From Microvirga ossetica (GTDB lineage: Bacteria > Pseudomonadota > Alphaproteobacteria > Rhizobiales > Beijerinckiaceae), in the NCBI RefSeq assembly GCF_002741015.1, contig NZ_CP016617.1, positions 992,001-1,056,000 of the forward strand: a stretch of DNA of 64,000 nt, in the 5' to 3' direction. The notes under the pieces were generated by a model, which had not been told where the DNA came from, did no database searches, and saw only the letters and a program-made list of their open reading frames with translations. Position 1 is the first letter of the stretch, and each line of letters starts with the position of its first letter. Positions 17,289 through 26,334 of the stretch are shown here, piece by piece. The position numbers and the translations under genes were made by a program.

Positions 17289-17554
17289 GTGCTCTTAGTA
17301 GACTTGAACTGCATCTCGATCCATTCATGGGCTCCCGCTCGGGCTGTGCCACAAACGCCATCCATTCGACACCGCTCCAGCTGACGCGAATATGGCATCC
17401 GTTGCACTCCACGAGGCCGGCATCCTAAGGGGATGAGGATCAGTCTTCATTGGAGTGGCATAGTCTGCTCCTGATCAGGCGCAAAGACCGAACGGATTCA
17501 ATCAGGCACAGACCTCGCTCTGAACGCTCCATAAAACGGCTGTGTCTCTTCGTT

Positions 17555-19081
17555 TTACCTCGGCGCCGGAAGGAGCGATTGGCCAGTCATCTCCGTCGGT
17601 TGCGCGACAGCCATGAGATCGAGCAGTGTCGGTGCGACGTCAGCGAGACGGCCATCCCTCAACAGGGCGGTCCCACCAGTTATAAGAATGATCGGGACGG
17701 GATTGGTCGTATGGGCCGTATGCGGGCTTCCCGTTGCCGGATCACGCATCAGCTCGCAGTTGCCGTGGTCAGCCGTCACAAGGAGCGCGCCTCCTGCTTC
17801 CCCAATAGCCGCCGCGATCCGCCCGAGGGCTTCGTCAACCGTCTCCACGGCTCTAACAGCCGCAGCCAAGTTCCCGGTATGACCGACCATATCCGGGTTT
17901 GCGAAATTGAGGACGATCAGGTCCTGCTGGCCTGAATGAATCGCCTCGACGGCACGCGCAGTAAGCTCCGGCGCTGACATCTCCGGCTGAAGATCATAGG
18001 TCGCCACCTTTGGCGAAGGAACCATGATCCGGTCCTCCCCGGGGTATGGCTCCTCGGCTCCTCCATTGAGGAAGTACGTCACATGCGGATACTTCTCCGT
18101 CTCAGCCATGCGCAGCTGCCGTAATCCCGCCTTGGCGACGACCTCTCCGAGCCCGTTCGTCAGCGTCTGAGGCGGAAACATTGTCCGCATCCTCTGGTCG
18201 AGCTCAGAGCTGTAAGAGGTCATACCAACAGCCCCTGCCAAACGTGGCACCTCGCCGCGATCAAATTCGCTGAACTCCGGATTCAGAAGTGCATCGAGAA
18301 GCTGGCGGATGCGATCGGCGCGGAAGTTAAAGCTGAGCAGCCCATCGCCATCCCGCATGCCACGATAGTCGCCGATCACGGACGGTGGCAGGAACTCGTC
18401 GGTTGTCCCCTGCGCATAGCCACTCGCAATTGCGGCTTGTGGGGTATCGAACCGGATGCCCTGCCCTCGGACCAGGGCTGCGAATGCTTGTGACACGCGA
18501 TCCCAGCGATTGTCGCGATCCATCGCGAAGTACCGGCCGCAGACCGTCGCGATCGGCGATGCTGCCGGCAGAGCCTCTTCGAGGGAGCGGACGTACGCGG
18601 CTGCAGAAGCGGGCGGAGTGTCGCGCCCATCCGTGAACACATGAAGGGCAACGGGAACATCGTTTGCGCTGAGTACCTTTGCCAAGGCCACGGCATGATC
18701 TTGATGGGAGTGAACCCCTCCTGGCGAGATCAAGCCGAAGAGGTGACAAGTCCCACCAGTTTCCCGCAAACGCGCAATCAGATCGGTTAATGCAGGTGAC
18801 CGTGGAATGCTGCCATCGGCGATTGCCTGATTGATCCGCGGCAGGTCCTGCATCACCACCCGCCCTGCTCCGAGGTTGAGATGCCCAACCTCGGAATTGC
18901 CCATTTGACCTTCCGGTAGTCCAACGTCGAGACCCGAGGTTCGGAGGAAGGCATGCGGGTAACTCGACCACAGCCGATCAAAATTTGGCGTCCGCGCCTG
19001 TCTAATGGCGTTGTCCTCCGCGTCCTCGCGCCAGCCCCAGCCATCGAGGATCAGAAGCATTGTTGGACGATGAACCGTCAT
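17555..19081 (-). CDS. gpmI: 2,3-bisphosphoglycerate-independent phosphoglycerate mutase
   Basis: A 508-residue enzyme of normal length that interconverts 3- and 2-phosphoglycerate in glycolysis, using two Mn ions and a phosphoserine intermediate. The metal-binding Asp13 is in LLILDGWG, the catalytic Ser63 in MGNSEVGHLNLG, and further ligands in HVFTDGRDTPP, ANPDMVGHTGN and VTADHGNCE. It stands alone on the minus strand, about 116 bp from the next gene. It looks intact and is one of the few central-metabolism genes in the window. Confidence 0.95.
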   Translation of the reverse strand: MTVHRPTMLLILDGWGWREDAEDNAIRQARTPNFDRLWSSYPHAFLRTSGLDVGLPEGQMGNSEVGHLNLGAGRVVMQDLPRINQAIADGSIPRSPALTDLIARLRETGGTCHLFGLISPGGVHSHQDHAVALAKVLSANDVPVALHVFTDGRDTPPASAAAYVRSLEEALPAASPIATVCGRYFAMDRDNRWDRVSQAFAALVRGQGIRFDTPQAAIASGYAQGTTDEFLPPSVIGDYRGMRDGDGLLSFNFRADRIRQLLDALLNPEFSEFDRGEVPRLAGAVGMTSYSSELDQRMRTMFPPQTLTNGLGEVVAKAGLRQLRMAETEKYPHVTYFLNGGAEEPYPGEDRIMVPSPKVATYDLQPEMSAPELTARAVEAIHSGQQDLIVLNFANPDMVGHTGNLAAAVRAVETVDEALGRIAAAIGEAGGALLVTADHGNCELMRDPATGSPHTAHTTNPVPIILITGGTALLRDGRLADVAPTLLDLMAVAQPTEMTGQSLLPAPR

Positions 19082-19197
19082 TATGATCCTCCTGGGGTTG
19101 AAGCGTCACATGCCCTATCCACGGCAACTGCGAGTATAGTAGTCGGCGACAAGTGCCGCTCAAGTGGCAGAGACGGCCAGATAATCAAGAGCGGGAA

Positions 19198-20517
19198 TTA
19201 TTCGTCAGAAGCTTTCACCACCGTCTGTCTCGGGTGCACCACTCTATCGATCTCCTCGCCGCCAGCGCCTAACGCTCCCGCGGGATCGACCGCTGTTTCC
19301 AGCTCTTCTGGCGCAACCGCGAACGAACGACTTTCGCGCTTCGGCGGGAGAGCAAAATGCGCCAGCATCGCGAGCAGAGCCATGCTGGGCATCACGGTCG
19401 CAAGCGCCGTCAGGGGATCGCTGAACAGCAAGGCCGCAACCGCAGTTCCAGCAAGCCCAACGCCAATCTGCAGAAAGCCGGCGAGAGCCGAGGCCGCACC
19501 GGCAACCTTCGGAAAGCCCGCCAGGGCTGCCGTGGTCGCACCTGGGATCACAAGTGCGGCGCCGAAGGCCCAGATCACCACAGGCCCCATCGCCGTATAC
19601 AAGGAGAGCGGCAGAAGACGCAGGCCGATGCCAAACCCCATGGCTGAAACAGCAATCAGCATCAGCCCGATCGGGACCAGGCGCATGACCTCGATCCGAC
19701 GCAGCAGCCGACCCGTGACCGCCGCCCCCAGGGCATAGGAGCCTGTCTGCGCCAGCATCATAAGACCGAACTGGGTTGGTGTCAGACCAATCTTCTCCAT
19801 CAGGACGAAAGGAAGAATGACAGCCATGGTATAGAACGCGCCGACAGCGCATCCCAAGACGAGACTCCCCCGCATGAAGCCTCTGTCCCTGAGGAGCATC
19901 GCATAATTCCGCAGGATCTGACCCGGATAGGCCTGTGCCGGATTAGGTGCGACATTGGTCTCGACACACCAGAAGCCCATCACTAGGAGGGCGACGATGC
20001 CGTAGACGACCATGACGAGAAAGATCGAATGCCAGCCCAGCGTGCTCAGGAGCACGCCACCGATGGTCGGCGAGACCGCTGGTCCCACGGCGAGCATCAA
20101 GCCAATGAGGTTCATGATGCGCGCCGAGCTCTGACCGGTGAACTGGTCGCGCACGATCGCTCGCGAGATCGCGACCCCTGCGGCGACACCAATGCCCTGG
20201 AGCGCTCGTCCTATCAGGAGCCAGGTGATGGAGGGCGAAACGACGGCGATGACACTGCCCACGACATAGATGGAGAAAAATCCGAGGGCGACTGGCCGCC
20301 GACCAAAGGCGTCAGAGAGCGGCCCACAGACAAGCTGGGCAAAGGCGAAGCCAAACAGATAGACCGACAAGGACATCTTGATCGCCGCCGGCGTGGTCTG
20401 CAGCACCTCGACAAGCGTGGGCATCGCCGGTGTGTAAAGCGCCATGCTGACGGAACCGAGGGCCACGATGAGGGCCCCGGTCACGGCGGTGCGCGTCTCG
20501 GACATGAGGGGCTTCAT
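19198..20517 (-). CDS. Bcr/CflA family MFS efflux transporter
   Basis: A 439-residue, 12-helix drug/proton antiporter type protein: YTPAMPTLVEVLQTTPAAIK in the first loop, GPLSDAFGRRPVALGFFSIY (motif A), and ALQGIGVAAGVAISRAIVRD (motif C region). A hydrophilic tail of about 45 residues ends the protein. Its ATG overlaps the stop of the MarR gene upstream by four bases (ATGA), so the two are one operon and the transporter is very probably the MarR regulon target. Confidence 0.9.
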   Translation of the reverse strand: MKPLMSETRTAVTGALIVALGSVSMALYTPAMPTLVEVLQTTPAAIKMSLSVYLFGFAFAQLVCGPLSDAFGRRPVALGFFSIYVVGSVIAVVSPSITWLLIGRALQGIGVAAGVAISRAIVRDQFTGQSSARIMNLIGLMLAVGPAVSPTIGGVLLSTLGWHSIFLVMVVYGIVALLVMGFWCVETNVAPNPAQAYPGQILRNYAMLLRDRGFMRGSLVLGCAVGAFYTMAVILPFVLMEKIGLTPTQFGLMMLAQTGSYALGAAVTGRLLRRIEVMRLVPIGLMLIAVSAMGFGIGLRLLPLSLYTAMGPVVIWAFGAALVIPGATTAALAGFPKVAGAASALAGFLQIGVGLAGTAVAALLFSDPLTALATVMPSMALLAMLAHFALPPKRESRSFAVAPEELETAVDPAGALGAGGEEIDRVVHPRQTVVKASDE

Positions 20518-20975
20518 TCCGGCCCCCTTCCCGGCTCGGTGCCAGCAATGTTCGCACGCATCCGCTTCAGCAGGGTTCGGAGCATCCCAGCCTCGTTGGG
20601 ATCGAAGTCCCGCAGAGCCCCTTCCTGGACTTTCCTCGTGATCCCAAGAACCTGCTCGAGGGTCGGTTGTGCGTCAGGGGCAAGCTGAACGATCTTGGCG
20701 CGCCGATCCGTTGGATCGGGCTCCCGCACGACAAGGCCCCGACTTTCCAGTTTGTCGAGGAAGGAGACGAGCGTCATGGGCTCGACATTCATCTGAGCCG
20801 CGAGTGCTGTCTGGCGTGAGGCTGGGTAGAGGCTCACATAGGCCAAGGTGCGCGCTTCGCCAGCCGTCAGGCCCAGACCGGCACCCTCAAGGGCCCGATC
20901 GATCCGGAGGCGCAGAAGCCGTGCGGCGTCGACCAGGAGAAGGCCGATGGTTCCTTCAGAATAATTAGTAAGCAT
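20514..20975 (-). CDS. MarR family transcriptional regulator
   Basis: A 153-residue winged-helix repressor. The recognition region is TALAAQMNVEPMTLVSFLDK, followed by the wing GLVVREPDPTDRRAKIVQLA, the MarR-typical DxRDRRAK-like motif. It is first in a two-gene operon with the Bcr/CflA transporter. A perfect palindrome covers its start codon and promoter (20964-21002), so autoregulation is likely, relieved by a ligand that the pump exports. Confidence 0.92.
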   Translation of the reverse strand: MLTNYSEGTIGLLLVDAARLLRLRIDRALEGAGLGLTAGEARTLAYVSLYPASRQTALAAQMNVEPMTLVSFLDKLESRGLVVREPDPTDRRAKIVQLAPDAQPTLEQVLGITRKVQEGALRDFDPNEAGMLRTLLKRMRANIAGTEPGRGPE

Positions 20976-21002
20976 GCCTTATTATTAGATGAGCTTACTA
21001 AT
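20964..21002. promoter_or_regulatory. palindromic MarR operator candidate
   Basis: ATTAGTAAGC (20964-20973) and GCTTACTAAT (20993-21002) are perfect inverted 10-mers 19 bp apart. They straddle the MarR start codon and the AT-rich stretch just upstream. Position and symmetry fit an autoregulatory operator of a MarR dimer or pair of dimers. Confidence 0.6.
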
Positions 21003-21187
21003 CTGGGAAGGCTGCCATTGCACAAACCTGACCTGCGCTGACGGTATGGTGAGGGCACTGGAACGCCTCGACGGCCTGTGAGCAGGTTCTGCCTTGTTGG
21101 GATGTGGCCCGGGAAGACGCGTCCAAAATACTCGCAGACACTGCGTTACGCGCTATATGCCCGCGGGTTGATAAGCAGGGGCACGCG

Positions 21188-21406
21188 ATGTCGGATCATG
21201 TCTACAAGGTGGTGGAACTGGTTGGTTCGTCTGAAACCAGCATTGAGGATGCCATCCAGACCGCGATCAAGCGAGCCGGTCAGACGTTGAGACATCTGCA
21301 CTGGTTCGAGGTCGTCCAGACCCGCGGCCACATCGAGGACGGCGAGGTCCGGCACTATCAGGTCGTGCTCAAAGCCGGCTTTGCTCTCGAAGACGAAGCT
21401 CCGTAG
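21188..21406 (+). CDS. dodecin family protein
   Basis: A 72-residue flavin-binding dodecin: [20 protein letters not shown], then [20 protein letters not shown] and [19 protein letters not shown]. The Trp in the LHWFEV segment is the residue that stacks on the flavin. Dodecins form 12-mers that store or buffer riboflavin/FMN. The ATG at 21188 with AGGGG upstream is preferred to longer in-frame starts because family members begin here. Confidence 0.9.
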   Translation: MSDHVYKVVELVGSSETSIEDAIQTAIKRAGQTLRHLHWFEVVQTRGHIEDGEVRHYQVVLKAGFALEDEAP

Positions 21407-21507
21407 TACGGGCACAACACCATCATCGGATGGAGGCCCGGCAGTGGCTTGGCGAGGCTGAGATCCGTGATTCAGACATCCACGGCAAGACGTAGGGACC
21501 ATCATCG

Positions 21508-21945
21508 ATGCTGATCCATCCAGGCAAACGGGCTCCTCTCGCCAACGGTTGGCAAGAAGAAGATTGGGATGAGGCTCGCGAGGCCTATCTGCTCGACCAT
21601 GCCCCCGGGTTGAAAGAGCACTCTGCAGCCCAGCAAAGAGCGTTCCGTCAGATCGGGGAGGATGCGCAGAGCCGCCATCCCGACCCGACCCCGGACGACA
21701 TCGCCGCAGCCCTCGCTGCGGAGGCTGCCCTTCCCTACCGCAAGAGAACAGAGGCTCAGCTGCGTCGCGACTTTGAACCTTTGGCAACGCATCTTCCGCA
21801 GGACATCAAGAGCAAGCGCAAGCGGTTCATCCAACGGGGTCAGCGGGCGTGGGACAGAGCCAATCCCAGACCTCTGACGGATGACATGCAACGTGCTCTC
21901 ACGGCAGAATTCGTGACGACCTACGCCAAGGCTGCCCGGTCATAG
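21508..21945 (+). CDS. hypothetical protein (145 aa)
   Basis: A charged, helical, soluble product: PLANGWQEEDWDEAREAYLL, HPDPTPDDIAAALAAEAALP, LPQDIKSKRKRFIQRGQRAW. There is no signal or membrane segment and no recognised domain. It lies about 100 bp after the dodecin gene in the same direction; co-transcription is possible but unsupported. Confidence 0.6.
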   Translation: MLIHPGKRAPLANGWQEEDWDEAREAYLLDHAPGLKEHSAAQQRAFRQIGEDAQSRHPDPTPDDIAAALAAEAALPYRKRTEAQLRRDFEPLATHLPQDIKSKRKRFIQRGQRAWDRANPRPLTDDMQRALTAEFVTTYAKAARS

Positions 21946-22104
21946 GCTGCTCCACCACACCCTGCGAGTGCGGACACCGGCAAGGATGCGGTTCCGAGTG
22001 GACTCCGCTCTCCCTGACGATAGACACACCGCGCTCGACACTCCCCGCATTCTGCGGTTAGGATCTTCGCTACCTGAGTGGGTTTCGACAGAGGGAAGAG
22101 TTTC

Positions 22105-22314
22105 GTGGCGACAGGAACGGTGAAGTGGTTCAACGAGCAGAAGGGCTACGGCTTCATCCAGCCGGATAACGGAGGCAAGGACGTGTTCGTGCACATCAGT
22201 GCGGTCGAGCGTTCCGGCCTGCGTGGTCTCGCGGAAGGCCAGAAGATCTCCTATGAGGTCGAGGCGGACCGCCGCTCCGGCAAAGAGTCCGCTGTCAATC
22301 TGAAGACCGCCTGA
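22105..22314 (+). CDS. cold-shock protein, CspA family
   Basis: A 69-residue cold-shock domain. RNP1 is in [20 protein letters not shown] (RNP2 is DVFVH), preceded by GTVKWFNEQ and followed by [20 protein letters not shown]. It binds single-stranded RNA/DNA and melts RNA secondary structure. GTG at 22105 after AGAGGGAAGAG is the start that matches family length; the longer frame from 22078 adds nine unrelated residues. Confidence 0.93.
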   Translation: MATGTVKWFNEQKGYGFIQPDNGGKDVFVHISAVERSGLRGLAEGQKISYEVEADRRSGKESAVNLKTA

Positions 22315-22431
22315 CCAAGCTACCGAGGGTCCGAGGCTATTTCTTTCGCCTGCCAGCAATCCCCGTGTTGTACAACAAGGGTGATGTCACGGTAAACTGA
22401 GGCGACCGCGATAAGCCCTGCTTTGTTGAAT

Positions 22432-22727
22432 TCAGGCGAGCACGCCAGCCGCGGCTTTCCATGCCGCCATGGCTTGTAGACGGTGAAGGTGGGTGGCGAG
22501 GGCAGACTGGTATGGGCGAAGCGGAACGAACAAGTTCCTGACAGCAGAAAAGACCGAGGTGAACCGCTGCAGGCCTCCGACAGACCGAAAGCCCTGCATC
22601 ATTCTCTCCCGCTTCCTCAGCGGGAGATGCGAATTCTCAGACCTGTTGTTCAAGCCTTTGTGGGACCGGTGCTCAACACTTGGCATGACTTGGCGTCTGG
22701 CTGCTCCGTAGGAAGGCAGCTTGTCGG
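22432..22727 (-). pseudogene. IS6-type transposase remnant
   Basis: The minus-strand frame VEHRSHKGLNNRSENSHLPL, then GFRSVGGLQRFTSVFSAVRN, matches the C-terminal third of the complete transposase at 22780-23481, and is cut by the left end of that element at 22728. Two related IS6 elements are thus nested or abutting in opposite orientation. Confidence 0.75.
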
Positions 22728-23540
22728 GGTGTTGTCATGTTAGCCCGGACATGAGATCGAGCGGTGTAGATGATCCGGCATGAGCAAGCCCATTAGCTAC
22801 AAACGCCACCGCTTTCCGCCTCAGATCATCGCCCATGCGGTCTGGTTGTACTTTCGGTTCCCTCTGAGCCTGCGGCTGGTCGAGGAAATGCTGCTCGAGC
22901 GCGGCATCGTCGTGTCCTATGAGACGGTCCGCCGGTGGGCGCTGAAGTTCGGGCCGGCGTACGCTCGCCGTCTCAGGCGCAAGCCGCCAAGCCGCCGCGA
23001 CGTTTGGCACTTGGATGAGGTCGTGGTCACCATCTCTGGTCAGAAACACTGGCTGTGGCGGGCTGTTGACCAAGACGGATACGTCCTTGATGAAGTCGTA
23101 CAGACGCGCCGCAACACCCAGGCCGCCAAGCGTTTGCTGAAGCGTCTGTTGAAGAAGCAGGGCTGCCCACCCCGGCGGATGATCACCGACAAGCTCGGCT
23201 CTTATGCTGCCGCCCACCGTCAGATCATGCCAGAAGTCGAGCACCGCTCGCACAAAGGGCTAAATAACAGAGCGGAGAATTCGCATCTTCCGTTCCGCCG
23301 GCGAGAACGGGCGAGGCAGGGCTTTCGGTCTGCCGGAGGGCTGCAGAGGTTCGTCAACGTGTTCTCTGCCGTCCGCAACCTTTTCGTTCCACCCCGCTCG
23401 CGCCGCTCTGCCCGTGCGACCCACCTTCACCGCCTCAACGCCATGGCAGAGTGGAAAGTCGCGGCGAATGTCGCCGCTTGAAGCTGCCATGCGGCCGAAT
23501 TTGTCTCAATGCGTCCGATGCTGGTTAACGTGACAACACC
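22728..23540 (+). mobile_element. IS6-family insertion sequence, complete
   Basis: 813 bp, the normal IS6 size. The left end starts GGTGTTGTCATGTTAGCC and the right end read inward starts GGTGTTGTCACGTTAACC. The flanking 8-mers differ, as expected for an IS6 copy inserted beside another copy or rearranged after cointegrate formation. Confidence 0.85.
22780..23481 (+). CDS. IS6-family transposase
   Basis: A 233-residue transposase of full length. The N-terminal helix-turn-helix includes RLVEEMLLERGIVVSYETVR. The DDE triad is Asp in VWHLDEVVV, Asp in MITDKLGSY and Glu in NNRAENSHLP. It moves by replicative cointegrate formation. The frame and both ends look intact, so this copy may be active. 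Confidence 0.92.
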   Translation: MSKPISYKRHRFPPQIIAHAVWLYFRFPLSLRLVEEMLLERGIVVSYETVRRWALKFGPAYARRLRRKPPSRRDVWHLDEVVVTISGQKHWLWRAVDQDGYVLDEVVQTRRNTQAAKRLLKRLLKKQGCPPRRMITDKLGSYAAAHRQIMPEVEHRSHKGLNNRAENSHLPFRRRERARQGFRSAGGLQRFVNVFSAVRNLFVPPRSRRSARATHLHRLNAMAEWKVAANVAA

Positions 23541-23968
23541 ATTCAAATTGCTCTCATTTCGCAGGTGATCATATTGAGAATGATGATCCCCCTGTCCAAA
23601 GCATAAGACAATTGTGTTTTTTCGCATTATGCTAGTACCTAATGTTATACTCAGGGAGTATCTCGGTTAGCTTAAATCCCCGCCAGATTGAAGCGTTCCG
23701 AGCTGTCATGCTGGCGGGCAGTATGAGCGGGGCGTCCCAACTGTTGCGAATATCGCAACCTGCCATCAGCCGCTTGATTCGCGATTTCGAAGAGAAGATC
23801 TCGATCAGACTATTCGATCGGGAAGGCAATCGTGTGTCTGCACGGCCCGAGGCCGCACTGCTCTACAGAGAAGTCTCGCGTTTTTACTTGGGACTGGATC
23901 GGATTTCGAAGGCGGCGGCCGATATTCGCGCTCATAGAACTGGGGAACTCAGCTGGAGTTTGGCCCTT

Positions 23969-25315
23969 TCAGGTGGGGAAGCATGCAGCCTCGGTAAGGC
24001 GATTGAGCAGAGCCCGTGGGATTTTTACCTGGTCCCGGTCCTGTCGAGACGTTTCAAAACTGGTGCTCCACAGTTTGGCCCGTACAACCGCCAGAGCATC
24101 GCTGAAGGTCAGGCGCGATTTCGCATACCAGGCGGCCTGCCGTGGCTTCCAGCCATCCTTGAGAGCCTCATTGGACCACACCGTCACCAACGAGAACAGG
24201 CCGAGCAACGCAGGCGTGGTGCGGGCAATCGCTCTGTCCGACCACTGGCGCTGCGTTTCCACTCCGAGATGGCGGCGCACTTCCGCGAACGTCACCTCGA
24301 CCGACCAGCGCCGCACAAACCACCGCAGCACATCCACCGGATTCGCCGTCAGATCCGTGCACAGGAGAGCCCGCGGCTCGAACGCGCCCGCTTCATCCCG
24401 CACCAGCACCCAGCGGATCGGCACACTCTTGCCCGGGTGGTACCAGAGCGCCGTGCCGGAGGCGATCGCCAGCCGTCGATCCTGTCCTCCGTACCAGTGT
24501 GGGACAGTGATCCGCCGCCAGCGCGTGGTCGGATCGCTCAGTCGCTGCGCCAGGGTGGGCTGGCGAGGGCCCGAGACCCGCGGCCGTCCCTTCTGGCCGG
24601 GCGGGCGCACCGGGGGCGGATCGAATAGGCGCGCATCGAGCCGCAAGCGGGTGATCACCGTCAGGTGCCGCCGCACCGCTTCGAGCAACTCGATGGCCGC
24701 ATAACTCATATCAGCCACAACGATGACCTGTCGCTCAGGCAGCCAACGGGCGACCTGGAGCAGCAGCTGGCGCGCCCAGTCCGTCAACAGCTTGTGCCGA
24801 TGCCGCCTCTCGTGGGCATAGCGTTCCGAGGGCGCCAGGATGGTGAGGAACGGCAGTGCCCACACGCGGCCAGCCCAGGGGATCGGCGCCAGGAGCATGA
24901 GGCTGATCCAGCGCAGGCCCGACGTCTTGACGAAATGACCATGGGAAGAGCGGACCGGATCGCGATAGATGCCACGCGCCCGGATCCGGGCACCCCAGCG
25001 CCGCTCGATGGTCTCGTCGATGGCGATCACCACGGGTCCTTCGGGCACGAAGGTGGTGATGAGCTGATGCAGCAGCCGACGGGCGAGATCGCGCGGCGCC
25101 CAGCGGTTGCGGTTGAGCACGCGATGGAAGGTTGTAAAGGTGGCAATCTCGCGCAGGCCCAGGATGCTCAAGGCGGACGTGACGGTCCGCCGGCCGGGAG
25201 CCAGGATGGCGCCGGTCATCAGGATGAGCACGCCCCGCAAGGTCGGCGCCGTAAAGGCACTCGCGAAGGGTGCGAACCAGCCGGTGAGGACAGGAGCGGG
25301 TGCGGGAGGTATCAT
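23969..25315 (-). CDS. IS4/IS701-like DDE transposase
   Basis: About 448 residues. The first catalytic Asp is in GPVVIAIDETIERRWGARIR, with the family's HGHFVKTSGLRWISLMLLAP block after it. The second Asp is in VIVVADMSYAAIELLEAVRR and the Glu is in RRWSVEVTFAEVRRHLGVET. Family naming between IS4 and IS701 is uncertain by eye. The ATG at 25315 (IPPAPAP) is preferred; a frame extension to 25351 is possible. The frame is intact. Confidence 0.8.
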   Translation of the reverse strand: MIPPAPAPVLTGWFAPFASAFTAPTLRGVLILMTGAILAPGRRTVTSALSILGLREIATFTTFHRVLNRNRWAPRDLARRLLHQLITTFVPEGPVVIAIDETIERRWGARIRARGIYRDPVRSSHGHFVKTSGLRWISLMLLAPIPWAGRVWALPFLTILAPSERYAHERRHRHKLLTDWARQLLLQVARWLPERQVIVVADMSYAAIELLEAVRRHLTVITRLRLDARLFDPPPVRPPGQKGRPRVSGPRQPTLAQRLSDPTTRWRRITVPHWYGGQDRRLAIASGTALWYHPGKSVPIRWVLVRDEAGAFEPRALLCTDLTANPVDVLRWFVRRWSVEVTFAEVRRHLGVETQRQWSDRAIARTTPALLGLFSLVTVWSNEALKDGWKPRQAAWYAKSRLTFSDALAVVRAKLWSTSFETSRQDRDQVKIPRALLNRLTEAACFPT

Positions 25316-25377
25316 GGCGCGCTCTGACGGACGTGATGACCGACAGATCAACGCCTTTCTGCGGAGCTGGCCTGTTC

Positions 25378-25656
25378 ATGGGACAACGCGATCGCATCCT
25401 GGAGGGGCTCGAAACCCTCTGCCAGGCCCATGATGTTGTGGTGGAGAAGCGAGGCCGCGGCTACTCGTTGCTGAGCCGACGCACCGGGGCGCCGGTGGCA
25501 CGGCTGCGTCCGACCGACGATCCCGAGAAGGTTCAGGTGTTGTGGTGGAATGGCGAGCGCTGGAAGGACCCTGGTCCGTTCGGCAGGCTGACGATGCCGG
25601 TCGACCAAGCCGTCGAGTACATCGCCTCAGAGCCCGCTTTCTGGATCCATGTCTGA
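25378..25656 (+). CDS. small passenger protein of the IS4-like element (92 aa)
   Basis: A natural-looking soluble protein: RDRILEGLETLCQAHDVVVE, RGRGYSLLSRRTGAPVARLR, KVQVLWWNGERWKDPGPFGR. It lies inside the element between the transposase start and the right inverted repeat, transcribed divergently from the transposase. It ends 34 bp from the element end. No known domain; the ATG has no strong ribosome binding site. Confidence 0.55.
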   Translation: MGQRDRILEGLETLCQAHDVVVEKRGRGYSLLSRRTGAPVARLRPTDDPEKVQVLWWNGERWKDPGPFGRLTMPVDQAVEYIASEPAFWIHV

Positions 25657-26334
25657 TCCTCCAGCACCCTCAAAAATGGCCAAACTCAAGCTCAGAGTAG
25701 CCACCTTCAATGCCCTGTCACTGAGTTTCATAGGCCATATCCTGACGACGTTCCTCGAGCGCAAGCCTGGAATATCTGTTTTTCATGAGACAGAGGGATC
25801 TAGGGCCATCCTTGATCTCGTTGCATCGCGCGAATTCGACTTCGGCATTGTACAGTTGTCTGGAGACTACCCGGGAATCGATGTGGTGCCGTTGCCCTCG
25901 GTACCGGCGGTTTGCGTTCTGCCGTTGGGCCACCCTCTAGAGAAGAAACGAGTTATCAAAATCGGTGATCTGCAAGGGCAGAAGCTCATTGCACTAGGCC
26001 GCAACAGTCCTCTGAGGATCAGGGTGGATTCGCTCCTAAGCGAGGCTGGCGTCACTTGCGACAAGAACCTCGAGACGACACTCGCCGCCAGCGCATGCGA
26101 CCTAGTCTCCCGCGGCGTCGGCATTGCCATTCTCGATCCATTTACAGTCAGCTATTATGGCAATACGGAGATTGTCGTTCGGCAGTTCACGCCGAATCTC
26201 CCATATGAGATTGCACTGGTCTTTCCAGCCAAGTCTGCACGGCCCGTTCTTGCTACGGAGTTTGAAATGCTGGTCAGAGAGATGATGAAATTGGAGGTGG
26301 ACGCACTTTCTCAAAGCCTTTTGATATCATCGTC

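Larger units (their letters stand above)
23953..25690. mobile_element. IS4-like DDE insertion sequence with a passenger ORF
   Basis: 1738 bp. Ends are CTGGAGTTTGGCC (left) and, read inward, CTTGAGTTTGGCC (right), flanked by the 5-bp target duplication CTCAG at 23948-23952 and 25691-25695. It carries a minus-strand transposase and a divergent small gene near the right end. The exact target duplication and unmodified host frame point to a recent insertion. Confidence 0.85.

Noticed and set aside
17300..17450. Short minus-strand frames upstream of the 17016-17288 gene (for example around VECNGCHIRVSWSGVEW).
   Set aside because: Several frames look partly coding, but none has a start, stop and ribosome binding site that agree.
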